Part shown: one piece after another, positions 45,480 to 59,200 of the stretch
Numbering within the stretch: position 1 is the first letter of the stretch
How the letters are laid out: the number at the start of each line of letters is the position of its first letter
From: Xestospongia bergquistia
Taxonomy: Eukaryota > Porifera > Demospongiae > Haplosclerida > Petrosiidae
Direction of reading: 5' to 3'
Assembly: GCA_963965975.1 (NCBI GenBank)
Contig: OZ014411.1
Coordinates: forward strand, 20,922,446-20,986,445
DNA length: 64,000 nucleotides
Made by a program: the position numbers and the translations under genes
The notes under the pieces: model-generated
The model's database searches: none
What the model saw: only the letters and a program-made list of their open reading frames with translations
What the model was told of the DNA's origin: nothing

Positions 45480-47140
45480 AGACAATTCACCTAAATATGC
45501 ACAAAAAATATTACCATTTCTATAACTGTTTACACTTGACAAGTTTATGTTTAATAACATTTACAGCATTTACATTGAAGTGCTTCCTTGCATATCTTTT
45601 TAATTATTTTCTCATCATGTGATACTATTCAATGACAGGTGGAGCTATGAAATATGCCAAGGAAGTCAGGTAAAGAGATTTTATTTAATTATGTTTGCTA
45701 ACTGTGTGCAAAAACTAACCTTTCAGAGCTGCTCGATGAATGTCTTATTAAAACTAATTCTTGTGAAACAGTAATACGGAAAAAGACTACTTCCTCTTTT
45801 CCTATTCTTCTCCACTCTCACCACTAGAGATTATCATCGTATTAGATGTGCAGGGATTCTTAGCATCCTCTTCAATACTCATACTTGTTATTTTGGTGTG
45901 ATCAAAAACAATTTGAGTCTAAGTCTTTAACTATTATGTGAACTTCATGTGGGAGCATGAACGCTTGTATTGAAACAAACTGATGATTGTTGAGTCAATG
46001 ACTGGTATGTATTGTGTGTGTATACATATATATGTATTATAATTATGATAACATGTGTGTATATCTCTGATATCATTAGCTGACAGGAACTCTTGTGGTT
46101 GGTAAAGTGATAATATAGGCTTGTAAACTCTATCTTAATGCTGTTTAGAAGTAATATGCTACTTAGATTTATAATTAGAGACACAAGGGGACTTACTCAG
46201 TAACAATAAAGTATGTCAGAGTGTAATGAGCATAGTACATATTGTTTAAAGTTGCTTGTCTTTCAAGTGTGTCCTCATCTTTCTTGGTTTCAGTCTTCCA
46301 GCATTTACATACTAGAAGAACTCTGCAATGAAATAGATCATGTCAAATTCAATAACATTAAATTGACAAAATAATGAAATCTCTGTTATTTATTTTTTAT
46401 TATATTCATTATTAATATAGTTTATTATTAGTCTTGACATGACATATTTAAGGGTTGTACACAAACTTACAAACTTTACTGTTGAAGTTGCTGTTTCCTA
46501 AAGGATAATTGTCAACTGCCACTGTAAATAAATGTTAAAACTTCCTCTGTTTCTCTGTCATCCTTTTCTTCAACCTAAAAAGAGAAATCATTAAAACTTA
46601 GTACTTGTTACTTTTACTGAACCTTCACTCTATTTAATGCCCGATCTTCAACCTCATTAAACTCAAGCTGGTTTTTTCTTAACAGCCATTGACATAATTT
46701 ATAGAAATTAACCAGACATTTCAACAGCAAAATGTAACTGTCAACTGTTGCAAATATTGTGCTTCCTAATTGAGTATATATTTCACTAGCACTAACTGAA
46801 TTTGAAACCTATACTCTATTCAAAAAGCTCAAAATTTAGTATTTTCTAATGGCTCCTAATAGTTTGCTATTACCAGTACTTGAATAATGAGTTTTATCAA
46901 GATCTTATTAATAGTACAATAATAATAAGAATTTTATAAGTTGATCATCGCTATATGAAGAAATATAATGCCATGATTTCACAATCTATTTTTTGGCAAT
47001 GTGATTGTACTTGTAATGGATGTCAGTTGTTTGTTTAAATATGAGGTTGACAACATAACTTTATTCTAAGCATTCTAATAAGTAGGCCCAGGGAAACAAA
47101 AATTTAATTTGTGCTTCAAGATGTTTTGGAGTGCCACTTG
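45480..47140. other. No gene recognised
   Basis: AT-rich sequence without a convincing exon or element. Small ORFs near 45945-46184 are not supported. Confidence 0.5.
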
Positions 47141-47146
47141 TTAGTG

Positions 47147-47278
47147 TAACAGCTGGTTTTATTGTTTACTGTTTAGATGATATTAGGGACTAACAGCTGG
47201 TTTTATTGTTTACTGTTTAGATGACATTAGGGACTAACAGCTGGCTTTATTGTTTACTGTTTAGATGATATTGGGGAT
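47147..47278. repeat. 44-bp tandem repeat, three copies
   Basis: taacagctggttttattgtt plus tactgtttagatga at 47147, 47191 and 47235, nearly identical, so recent. Confidence 0.95.
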
Positions 47279-47334
47279 CAAAACCAAACTTGAGTGTTCA
47301 TATTACCAGAGTCTGTTTTCATTGGTGGCTTTAG

Positions 47335-47510
47335 TTCTGTCACTGAAAAACAGCCCCCTTCAAAAAAGGCCCGGGGACCAAAAATTTTATTTTAAAAATG
47401 GTCCTAGGACCAGTTCTCCATGTAAAATTGGTCCTACCTTGAAAAAAATGGTCCGCCACAGGGTTTAAAAATTTCAGTCCTCAGACTGGTCCTATGTGAT
47501 GAAAAACATG
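47335..47510. repeat. GGTCC/GGACC-rich repeat, left of the integrase gene
   Basis: cggggaccaaaaattttatt followed by several ggtcctaggacc-like units. A related block containing ccccggaccaaaaatttta lies at 49395-49500 in the same orientation, so the pair brackets the integrase gene. Confidence 0.55.
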
Positions 47511-47683
47511 GTAGCACCCAAACAACAACACACAGTCATCATAATGATTAACTGTTCATTGTTTATTTCTTTACAAAAGTATAATACTATTGTTGGTTAA
47601 TACAGGCTTTACCTGAAAAAATGTTTGTAAAGTGTGCTTGGTACAACTATAATAACGAATCTTCATATGTATCTTTACAGTCA

Positions 47684-49346
47684 TCATTTTTTACAAGAGT
47701 TGCTTGAGTGAAAAACTTCAAAAGACTCAGAACCAATAGAGAGTCGAAGTTCATTATAACTTACATGAGACAGTTGAGAGCTATTAGAATTATCAGAGAA
47801 TTGATGTTTGGAGTAAGAGCCTTTGTAAGGTTGAGATAAAGATCTTGACTTAGACAGTTGAGAGCTATCATGTTCAGATCCACTTTTTTCTTGCAATTGT
47901 TCACTGGTGTTGACTTGCACGCTCGTAGGCTTGGTGTATACCTTGATATGAGCTCCACTCACACTCCTTATCTTTGATGGATCATTGAGTAAAGATATCA
48001 CATAAATACCCCTAGGGAGGGTCTTCTCAATTTTGTATGGCCCCAACCACTACTGGTCTAATTTGCCACCTTTTCGTTTCTTTCTCATGAAATCTTAGGT
48101 CTCTTTTTGCTTTTTCTGAGCAGCTAATATGTTGCTTTTGGCTTCCTCTAACTGCTGCAATTGTTTCTCCTTTCTGTGATGATTAATATTATCTTTACTC
48201 TCCAAGTAATTTGTAAACACTTCTGATGGTTCCTTTTTTCGTACATTTATATCTACTGGCAATGTGGCTTTTCTACCAAACATTAATTCAAATGGTGTAA
48301 ACTTGGTGGATTCTTGTCTTGATGTGTTATATGCAAAAACACATGTGTCAAGGTAGGAACTCCAATGAGTCTTCTTCGAATGAACAAACTTTACCAACAT
48401 GTTTTGGATCGTTTGATTGAAACGTTCATTGAGACCATTTGCCTAAAATCAGAGTACTTTAAAATTCCTAATAAGAATTTGAACATTACCTGAGGATGAT
48501 AAGGTGTAGTTAATCTGTGCTCTATTCCTAATAGGTTCATTAATGTCTTGTCCAGTCTATTATTGACCTCTGCCCTGATTATTACACTTGGTTGTCCCAT
48601 GTGCATAAATAACTAGAGAGGTATGGGAATAATGATGAAAAAATAATAAAAAATATAAAAATAATAATATCTATACCTTGAATAACGTAATTACAACAGT
48701 ACTAGCAAGTTTATCAGGTGTTCCCACAGCTTCTACCCACTTTGTGAAATAATCAGATATTGTTAGTATGTATTGGCTGCCATCTTGTGCAACTGGTGTC
48801 AATGGACCAATGAAATCAATACCAATATGGTACCATGGTGATTTAACTGGTACAGGATGTAGCTGTGGAGCACCAGTTGTCATCTTCCTATTCATTCGTT
48901 GACAAACATCACATGTTGCAATCTAATTATGAGTATTAATAAATTATGTCTAAAAAATTAATGCTGACCATTCCTTCAACATCTTTGACAATTCCATGAC
49001 ACATAAATCTTTCTTTAATTCTGTATATGGTCTTTGTTTTTCCCATATGCCCTGAGGTCGGGTCTATGTGACAACTCAATAAAACCTTCTGTTGTTCTTC
49101 TTTAGAAAAGATAAACCTTAGAAGGCAGTTATCCTATATACATTGGTTAATAAAAGTTAAAAAAAAATTAGAAATGTCACATCAAACCTGATTTTTCCTC
49201 TGCACATAGTACAACTCTCCATTCTCAACAATGAACCTTTTAGACTTCTTCCTGATCTCACGTTTTCTGCTTTCTGTGCAATTTGGATACCTTCCTGTGG
49301 TAATATATGTGTAAACTTGTTCAACGAGCTCGTTCTCCATCAGCAT
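47684..49346 (-). pseudogene. Gypsy-integrase-like (GIN-like) gene with four short introns, nonsense mutated
   Basis: Minus strand from ATG 49346. Exons: 49346-49188, 49133-48969, 48922-48677, 48612-48490, 48442-47684. The introns are 54, 46, 64 and 47 bp, all GT-AG, and each joins conserved sequence. Zinc finger: CHIDPTSGHMGKTKTIYRI then CDVCQR. Integrase core: SPWYHIGIDFIGPLTP (first Asp), YILTISDYFTKWVEA; the second Asp segment reads IIRAEVNNRL, so the DQG motif is missing; PYHPQ joined to ANGLNERFNQT carries the Glu. Tail: KGGKLDQ, stop, WLGPYKIEK. Stops at KET-stop-DF and KLDQ-stop-WL interrupt it. Spliced exons are not expected in an autonomous retrotransposon, so this is a host-type gene or an intron-bearing family now decayed. 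Confidence 0.78.
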
Positions 49347-49928
49347 CTTGAGATATTAAACGTGTTGTCATGCGCAGACTGTAGCAGACTAATTTTTTTT
49401 ATCCCCGGACCAAAAATTTTATGTCACTGGGTCATTTTTTATGGCCTGTTGGACCGGTTTTTTACCGGACCAATTTTACTGTGACAGTACATTTGTATCA
49501 TTATGATATTGTTGACAATAACAATACTTACTACATTCTTTATGTTTATTTATATATCCTTGTAGGAGAGGAATATGAAGGATTGTCTGAAGAGTTGTAT
49601 TTGCAAAGCAAGTGTTTACTAGATTTGAGGAAAGACATGAGTCCATCACAGTTCTCAGTAATCCAAACTGAACACAATGTCATGTGTATTGTTTTATTAC
49701 TGTTTATTATTCATTAAAAATGTCATATACTTAATGGAGAAAGACCACGCCTGGCACGAAATAGTAATCATTGGACAGGGCCACGCCTACAAATTAAGTG
49801 TTGTTCCTAGATCCTCTGGCTAGGAGCAGTCTCTGTAGTCTCCACCCATTCAATGCTGCAAAAAGACTAGCACGTGGAGTTTGTCATTATCTGAACAAGT
49901 AGTAGAGCTTAGTTATTGACTTGCAGAT

Positions 49929-50102
49929 GATTTCGAAGAAGAAATGGACGTTATTAAAATGTGCGACTATAGCGAGGACATTGATAACGCACCAATACAC
50001 GGATAGAGTCTACGCGCCTTGATATGTGATGACAGACGATACGAAGGTCGAAGGCTGTGCTATTTCAAGACATAATCTATAGACTATGGGGAATGTTGTC
50101 AG
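49929..50102 (+). pseudogene. AATF: AATF exon 1, downstream copy, broken
   Basis: Aligns with 35364-35538 (agatgattt start, cgactatagcgagga, aaggctgtgctatttcaaga, donor gtaatt at 50103), but reads MDVIKMCDYSEDIDN and then a TAG after about 21 codons, with indels later. It resembles the second exon-1 copy at 35579-35707 more than the first. Confidence 0.7.
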
Positions 50103-50266
50103 GTAATTTTACTTCTCCTCTTGTTTTTCTAAATCTTAATACTACTAGACCTCTTATGAGTCTAATAATATGTACAGTCAGTGCTTTAAAACATATACAA
50201 TAATTAGTGTGTATTACATAAGTAGATTTAACTAAATTTATAAAAATGTATTTCTATTTTTAACTT

Positions 50267-53200
50267 ATGTTGATGTTACTTTCAGATAAATCAAATGATG
50301 AGACATGTGATGAAGATGAACCTGATGCTGCCATTGTGTCATCTGAAAATGAAGAAGAGGAGGACAAGATCTCTTTATTATCTGATGAAGAAGAGTCTAG
50401 TCAACACCCTGACACTCAACCAATGTTAAAGTCCACTGGTTCAGATTTAACCTCTGAAGATCATCATATGAACATAGCTGATAATAATGATATAATTACT
50501 GTATCTCATGATAGTATAGCTGATGATATTGTCAAAGGAAAGGCTGTAAAGGATCAATTTAGTAAGACTATTTGACATGTATATATTATTGTTATATGAT
50601 ATCATAGAAGTTGAAAGTATAGACAAAGTTATTATACTTAATAAAGTGACATCATAAGGATAGCTTGGTGTGATTGTCAAACTGATTATGACATAGTTGC
50701 AAAATTTAAACTTGCTAATATTTTCACTAATAAACAGTACTACTATTGATATGTGATGTTATTAATGTTATAATTGTTTTATTGGAAAGTTATTTTATAT
50801 ATTTTAATATATTTTTTATTTATTATAGCTCAACAAGCTCTCCAAACATTATTGGATAATCTTCTTGATCTTCAATTTTGCCTCATGGAAAAGTGGCCAG
50901 AAACACAATCCAATGAAACTAGTTCCAATATTGAAGATGATAGTACTACTACTGATATTGGATTTAGTGATCAGTTTCCACAGTGGGTGGGGTCAAATGG
51001 AGAGAGATGTTATGAGTCGTATATAGCAAAGATGCATGAACGTTTTCGACCATATCGTGATACTATTCTTGATAAATGGAACACAAAGCTTCAGCTGTCT
51101 ACAGGAAAATTAACCAACAAGGTATGGTATATTGTAGTTACTTACTGTTAATGTACATGTAGTACTGTAATGTAATATACTGTTTTTACAGTTGACCATT
51201 GACCTCTGTTGTTATGTAATCATATACATATATACATTGTGATATAGGGCTGGGGCTAATGTGCTTCAGTTGACCATTGACCTCTGTTGTTATGTAATCA
51301 TATACATATATACATTAGGATATAGGGCTAGGGCTAATGTTCTTCAGTTGACCATTGACCTCTGTTGTTATGTAATCATATATATATATATACATTGTGA
51401 TATAGGGCTGGGGCTAATGTGCTTCAGTTGACCATTGACCTCTGTTGTTATATAATCATATACATATATACATTGGGATATAGGGCTGGGGCTAATGTGC
51501 TTCAGTTGACCATTGACCTCTGTTGTTACGTAATCGTATACATATATACATTGGGATATAGGGCTGGGGCTAATGTGCTTCAGTTGACCATTGACCTCTG
51601 TTGTTACGTAATCATATACATATATACATTGGGATATAGGGCTGGGGCTAATGTGCTTCAGTTGACCATTGACCTCTGTTGTTACGTAATCGTATACATA
51701 TATACATTGGGATATAGGGCTGGGGCTAATGTGCTTCAGTTGACCATTGACCTCTGTTGTTACGTAATCGTATACATATATACATTGGGATATAGGGCTG
51801 GGGCTAATGTGCTTCAGTTGACCATTGACCTCTGTTGTTATGTAATCATATACATATATACATTGGGATATAGGGCTGGGGCTAATGTGCTTCAGTTGAC
51901 CATTGACCTCTGTTGTTACGTAATCGTATACATATATACATTGGGATATAGGGCTGGGGCTAATGTGCTTCAGTTGACCATTGACCTCTGTTGTTATGTA
52001 ATCATATACATATATACATTGGGATATAGGGCTGGGGCTAATGTGCTTCAGTTGACCATTGACCTCTGTTGTTACGTAATCGTATACATATATACATTGG
52101 GATATAGGGCTGGGGCTAATGTGCTTCAGTTGACCATTGACCTCTGTTGTTACGTAATCGTATACATATATACATTGGGATATAGGGCTGGGGCTAATGT
52201 GCTTCAGTTGACCATTGACCTCTGTTGTTATGTAATCATATACATATATACATTGGGATATAGGGCTGGGGCTAATGTGCTTCAGTTGACCATTGACCTC
52301 TGTTGTTATGTAATCATATACATATATACATTGGGATATAGGGCTGGGACTAATGTGCTTCAAAGTTTACTGATTATTATATTCTGCACTGCTTCTGAAT
52401 CTTTCCCATTATTCCTTATTTCCCTCCAATTATTCCTACTAATATCTTCAATTATTCTCACATTTTAGTATGTTTAATTAAAAATATTTACATCAATAAA
52501 TTTCATGAATGAACAATTTCATCGATTGTTATATTGGAGCATGATTCTTTAGGAAGCTGTCCTGTTGATCTCCAAAACTAGCTTTAAGCAAGAAAAGTAC
52601 TGGCCACTAGAACAACTCACGGCCATTTTTTACAACACGTGGCAACTTCCATTTATTCTCAGTATTCTTCTAATTATTCCCAAATAATGCCCTGTGCCCT
52701 ATGACCCCTATTATTCCTGTTATTATACAGGCATATTTGCCACAGCCCTATTGGGATAGTAACTATATACTGACAAATAACAGCTAATAATGTCAATAAA
52801 TGATATAAAGATAATAGTTATTAATATATCTCTCTTGTCTATTTAGTCATATCTTCATAAGAATCAGTCTATAGTGACTGCTATTAGTCATGTGTTAAAG
52901 GATAAACAACGATCGAGGAGGAGAACACAACTAAAGCAATGTCAAGTAAAGATACTGGGAAAAAGAAAGAACAAACCTGTAGTTGAACAAGTTAAGAAGA
53001 TGGAGTATGATGCTGTGTTAGATGATATGGTACAACCTAATATGCATTTAATTGATATTGATGAGGAAATATTTGATGATGAAGACTTCTATCATCAAGT
53101 GAGTTGTTTATTTTTTCATATACTTAGAATACATATTGCAGCTGTTTGATTGTAGTGGCTATACTAGGAGTCATTAGTTTTTTGTGTTGTATTAATAGTT

Positions 53201-56200
53201 TGTATGATCTATAATACTTCTATAGGGAATGTATGTATATATTATTTACTTCAATAGCAGTAGTATCGGTTACATTATAATTATTACGTTGTATTTATTA
53301 CAGCTTCTAAGAGAATTGATTCAATCAAAGACTTCATTAACAGATACTGACCAGATTACTATGGGAAGGTAAGTGTAAACAATAAATGTCTTGTACTATG
53401 ATTATTAAGGGACATATAGTGGCTGTACAGTTGACCACTGCTGTTCTTACTTTTGATGTTATTAGTAATTAGATGTGTCTGTACATTAATTCCCAATACA
53501 CATAATATCCAATGAATTGTATTTGCTCAAATAATGGATGTATATAACTGATTGTCATGTAGTATCTGGCTTCTGAATGTCTTTAGGTTGAAGTGTCTTT
53601 GTAAAAGCTATTAAAATCATCCTTCATTTGCTGGTTCTGTCTCTTGTGTGACACACATTTAACAGCAGCGTTTTTCTGTAATTAATAATCATAATGAATG
53701 ATATAATTGGAGACATACATTGTTCCCTTCATTGTCACAACACACTATAGAACAGTTTTGTAATATATCATTAATTAGTTGATTCAAATCTACAGTGTTA
53801 TCCTCGTGTCGAACATGATTAGATGATGGTTGATTAAAAAGATCATTGGTTAGATATATTTATAAAGCTCTAACAAAATGTTGACAGTTTTTAGTATTAT
53901 AATCACCTTTCCATCCCTCTACAAAGTTGCTTCTTCCTATATGCAATAACTTGAACGCACAACTTCCATTGCTGTTCAAATACATACCAATGTAACATGA
54001 ATATTGATGATCAACTATGTCTAAGATTTGTACTCCATAACTTTTTCCAAACTCATGCACAAATCCATGATAAAGAATGAATTGATGCTCTAGAGCATAT
54101 TGCTTAGAACCTGAAAATCCAAGTTCAGCATGACCAAGTTGTACATTATGGAGTCCAGAAACTGATGTTTCGTACCACCCATCTGAATTGTTGTAGACAT
54201 TAGCATGAGTACAGCATAGAGAACAAGGTTTACACTGTCTATCAACTGGACAGTAATAATTTGTATTATCTGTTCCACATGTTTGAGGAGCAATACCTGC
54301 TTCAGAGGTGTTGCTGCAATGAAAGATGGAATTGCCAGACACAATAACAAGATAAGAAGCTATTAAAAGAGAGAACTAATTCTTAAAACCCATTACATTA
54401 CTTAGTATTAGAGCAGAATCTTATTGATAATGTGTATATGAGTTATACGACATGACTGAAAACTCGAGATGAGAGACATCTGATAGGAGGTAAGGGTTTC
54501 AATCTTTTCCTTCTGAGACTCCTTTGCAGCCTTTTGCCTCTCATATAGGCTATACGTACGCCTCAGTGTGTTTTGTTTGCAAATGGTACAGTAAATTCGT
54601 TGTATTAAAAGCTTTTGTGTTCTTCCCACCATGAGCAACAGATGTTTTGCACTCGTTGCAGACAGCATATCGCGTGTCCTCAGCAACTGTAAAAAAGTTC
54701 CATATTGCAGACTTCTTCGCCATCTTGATACATGTGTGTAGGTCAATATTAATGCGCATGCGTGAAAACACGTGACAGCTTTTCTATCGGTATGGACGCT
54801 TCAACCGATATCCGATTCACAGTTTCATTGTAATATATCGGCCGATATGATGGTCGATCCGATTATCGGTGCATCAGTAATTGATAATGTGTGTAATACT
54901 GTGTATGAGTTATATACACGTAATAGAGAGAGTTAAAACATTAATCAAATCTTGATTTATCTGAAAGTATTCATTGATTCACTCATAACTACAAATTCCC
55001 ACTAGGGAGGATGTGGCTGATATTCTTTAGATGTTGAATTTCATTGTTAAGGAGTCATTGTCACCATTCAGGAAATTAGTTGTTAATAATGGATGTCTTA
55101 TTGTTACCTGTGTCATTTTAAAATTGAAGGTTTTCCCTTAGAATCAATAATATCATTACTCAATGTGCTAATGATGTAGTAATCACCTCACCTGGATTTC
55201 TGCTGGGCTTCTATAGTTTTTTTAGAACATGTCTTTTATTTTTGCCTGAATTCTAATTAACTTAAATAATAGCTTATATTGAGTAATAATGGCAGTTAAC
55301 TTATTACTGAGTGCCTTATTGTGAGACAGCTAATCTCACTTTAGCTTATGTAATTAATACATGGTTTGGTCATGCTTTGGACCACAGATATGTTGTCAGA
55401 GCATGTGTTTAGTCATGTCCACAAAGAAAACTTGCAACAAAAAACTTGAAGGAACCAATGAGCAGGAGGATGTGTACAAGGCTTCTAAAGCATGAATGAG
55501 ATCAAAGATTAGTTGTAAGCTAGTACAATGTATACAGAAATAACAAATGCTAAAGTGCATGTACTTTTGTCTGGACAGACTAAAAAATCAAAAAGATGAA
55601 GTTTATATATAATGACCAGTCAATAGATATAAGAGTCCTACTCTAGTATCAATGGCCAGACTAAGAGATCCAAGCCACAAATAACAGCTACTGTAATGAG
55701 CTCTGTTACTAGACAATTTATATGAAGATAATATTTATTATAATATGTCTCTCTTAGTCTTTTAGTCATTTTTTGTGAAACCCATAACACATTCTAACCA
55801 GGTTTATTAAATACTAATTGCTCTATGCTAACAAACAATGTCAAAATTTTTTGTCTACTTCAAGTTTCTTCTATAAAGGACACTGCTTACACATATTTAA
55901 ATCAATTGTCCATATGTCATAAAATGTAACAACTGTTAATAAAATTATTGTGGGATTAAAAATTGCTATGTGATTAGAAACATAGTACATAGTCTAGTAG
56001 AACTAATATCTGATGTATTAACTACTTGAACACTGAACAACTCATTAAATATACTGTAAAACTACTAATGTTGGTGGCTACTTTTTTTTAGCATTTTTGC
56101 TTTTTGCTTCATTATCATATTAGCGGCTATTACATTTAATGTTGTTAATAACAATTACTAGTACTAGTATCAAAAGTATCAAAATTGCATTTTATGAGTA

Positions 56201-59200
56201 TATCAAGTACTGGTAATTGCAATGGAACTCAAAATTCCACTTTTTCAAATCCTTTTTCTATGATATCTTTCTTTTCTTTGAGAAATGAGAATGCCATTAT
56301 TAGCCAGTTACCATGCAGAGGTTTCACAATTGAAGCTCTAAGGTCTACCTTCACATTAGCTATTTCTTGTCCTTGCTCTAAGGACTACCTTCACATTAGC
56401 TATATCTTGTCATTGCTCTAAGGTCTACCTTCACATTAGCTATATCTTGTCCTTGCTCTAAGGTCTACCTTCACATTAGCTATATCTTGTCCTTGCTCTA
56501 AGGTCTACCTTCACATTAGCTATATCTTGTCATTGCTCTAAGGACTACCTTCACATTAGCTATATCTTGTCATTGCTCTAAGGTCTACCTTCACATTAAC
56601 TATATCTTGTCATTGCTCTAAGGACTACCTTCACATTAGCTATTTCTTGTCCTTGCTCTAAGGACTACCTTCACATTAGCTATATCTTGTCCTTGCTCTA
56701 AGGTCTACCTTCACATTAGCTATATCTTGTCCTTGCTCTAAGGTCTACCTTCACATTAGCTATATCTTGTCATTGCTCTAAGGTCTACCTTCACATTAGC
56801 TATATCTTGTCCTTGCTCTAAGGTCTACCTTCACATTAGCTATATCTTGTCATTGCTCTAAGGTCTACCTTCACATTAGCTATATCTTGTCATTGCTCTA
56901 AAGCTTCTTTGACTTCAGTAGAATACCAACAGGAAAAGTGAGCTTTCATAGATGCTTTAAACAACGAATTAACAGTAAGATCAAGGGGTTATAGCTCCCC
57001 TGTACATCCTGGTGGTATGAACACTTGATGGATATGATGTTGACGTAGCTTTTCCAGGACAGACTCACAGCAATGTGCCTTGAAAATGTCAAATAAAGTA
57101 AGAGCTGGTTGGTCTGAAGCAAGCTGGAGCTTTTCTCTTGTCTGTGTAACATAAGGTACAATAACTTTGTCAATAAACTCCAACATGACCAGTGCTCCAA
57201 TGACTGTCACTCTGAGTAATGTTCCAATCGTTAGGAAATGTGACTTTAGCATGGCACCCAATTGTCTTTCCCTGATAGATGACTTGAAAAGGAAGTAGAA
57301 TACCAGAAACAGTTACAAACATAAAAACAGTAACTTCTCTTTTATCTTCCTGTCTTATGATAGCAACTTGTTTTGTGCCTTCCCTTTCCATGGTCCATTC
57401 ACTTACTGGAACTAACTTGGATCCAGTTTGGTCCCAGTTGATTATGACGGCATGTGGAATGTTCCATGTTTCAACTTCACTCTTGACTCTTTGAAGGAAT
57501 GCCTGCTTTACTTCTGGAAAATCATCAGGCTACTTGCGGTCAGCCTTGGTGGCCTTGTGCTTCACATACCCAATTCTATGAATGAATGATTCTGCCCAGG
57601 TTGAACTAAGACAGATTGGACCACTATGTTCTTTCAGGAGTCCTAGGTTCTTATGGGACAAGATACCCTTAGCTGCAGCAACAACTATTGAGCGATTTAC
57701 AATACCTCCTGCTTCTCTTAGTACTTTTGATGTAATTTGATACGTCCTGGTTATAATCACGAAGCATCAGTGGTCTCCTTCTAGATCCATGAGGAAGACT
57801 GCGTATTCTCGCAGGATCTTTCTCCTTTCTAAGTATAGAAAGGTAGCTCTTCTTCATGTTTCTTACTGTACTTTCGGTAACCAAAAATCCAAGCTCCTTA
57901 GTGAATTTGTCAGCAGCTGCCTTATTTCCACATTCACATGAGTACTTGGCAATTTTAACACATGTTTCATCATCATAATGATGATACCTGCCCCTTTTCC
58001 TTAGCACTTGTTTCACCTTTTCAACCTCTCTGTTTGCTGCTGCCATTGCTCCATCCTCATTCTCTTCAAGTTCTGATGATGATGACCCATGAAGCCATCT
58101 TATAAGAGACATGACTTTCGCTGTTCAGTTTACACACTTCGTCTTTTTCAACGCACGTGACTCGCTCTTAACTTTAGTGAATATTAAATTTAGCGATTTT
58201 TTTCAAATTACTAATATCCCTAAAATTAGTTGCATGCTAATATTAGTAGTTTTACAGTAGTACATAGTCTACTAGTGGAATGTGTAGTGATGTATAACAG
58301 GTGTTAAATATAAAGCACTGCTAGCTGATTAAAATTAAGTTATTTGATTGGCTACAAGTCACGTGATTATTACAAGGCATCTTTATTGCATACTCAATTT
58401 TTAATTAGTATAAATTAATGTCAAATATTCTGTCTATAATAAGATAACATAAAACCAAACATAATGAAACAAAACTATTAGTACTTTTTATAGTTTTTTA
58501 CACTATTGTCAGTATTAGATTGATCACACTATAGCAACCACAAGTATTATACTAAATATAATGAATATCATAATTGGAGACATAGATACAACACTGTTCC
58601 CTTCATCATCACAACACACTATGGAACAGTTTTGTAATATATTGTATATTTGTTGATTCAGATCTGCAGTGTTATCCTCAGTTCTAAGCACACTACAAAC
58701 ACCAGTAGTTAAAAATTCTTGTAGAGCTATGACAAAATGTTGACAATTGTTTTTTAGTAAGTGATAATTTTTATCCCATCCATTTGTGAAGCTTGTTGCA
58801 TCTTCCCATGTACAATAACCTGATCCTACAACTTCAATTCCTTTGCTGTTCAAATGCATACCATTGCGATATTTATATTGAAGATCAGCTGTATCTAAGA
58901 TTTGTACTCCATAACTTTTTCCAAACTCATATGCAAATCCACGATAAACAATAAATTGATGCTCTAGAGCATATTGCTTAGAACCAAAAAATCCAAGCTT
59001 TGCATGACCAAGTTATATATTATAGAGTCCAGAAATTGATGTTTCATAACACCCATACTCTGTATTGGTATGTGGATTATTGCAGACATTAGCATGAGTA
59101 CAGCGTTGAGAACGAGGTTTACACTGTCTGTCAACTGGACAGTAATAATTTGTATTATCTGTTCCACATGTTTGAGGTGCAATACCATCTCCAGAGCTAC

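Noticed and set aside
51368..52468. Long ORFs of 331 (minus) and 349 (plus) codons
   Set aside because: Both are translations of the 78-bp minisatellite, stop-free only because the period is a multiple of 3; they lie in an AATF intron.
54090..54350. 86-codon ORF in another frame of the NCQHF gene (signal-like start)
   Set aside because: Comparison with the second copy shows that the Cys-rich frame is the conserved one; the hydrophobic start in this frame is incidental.
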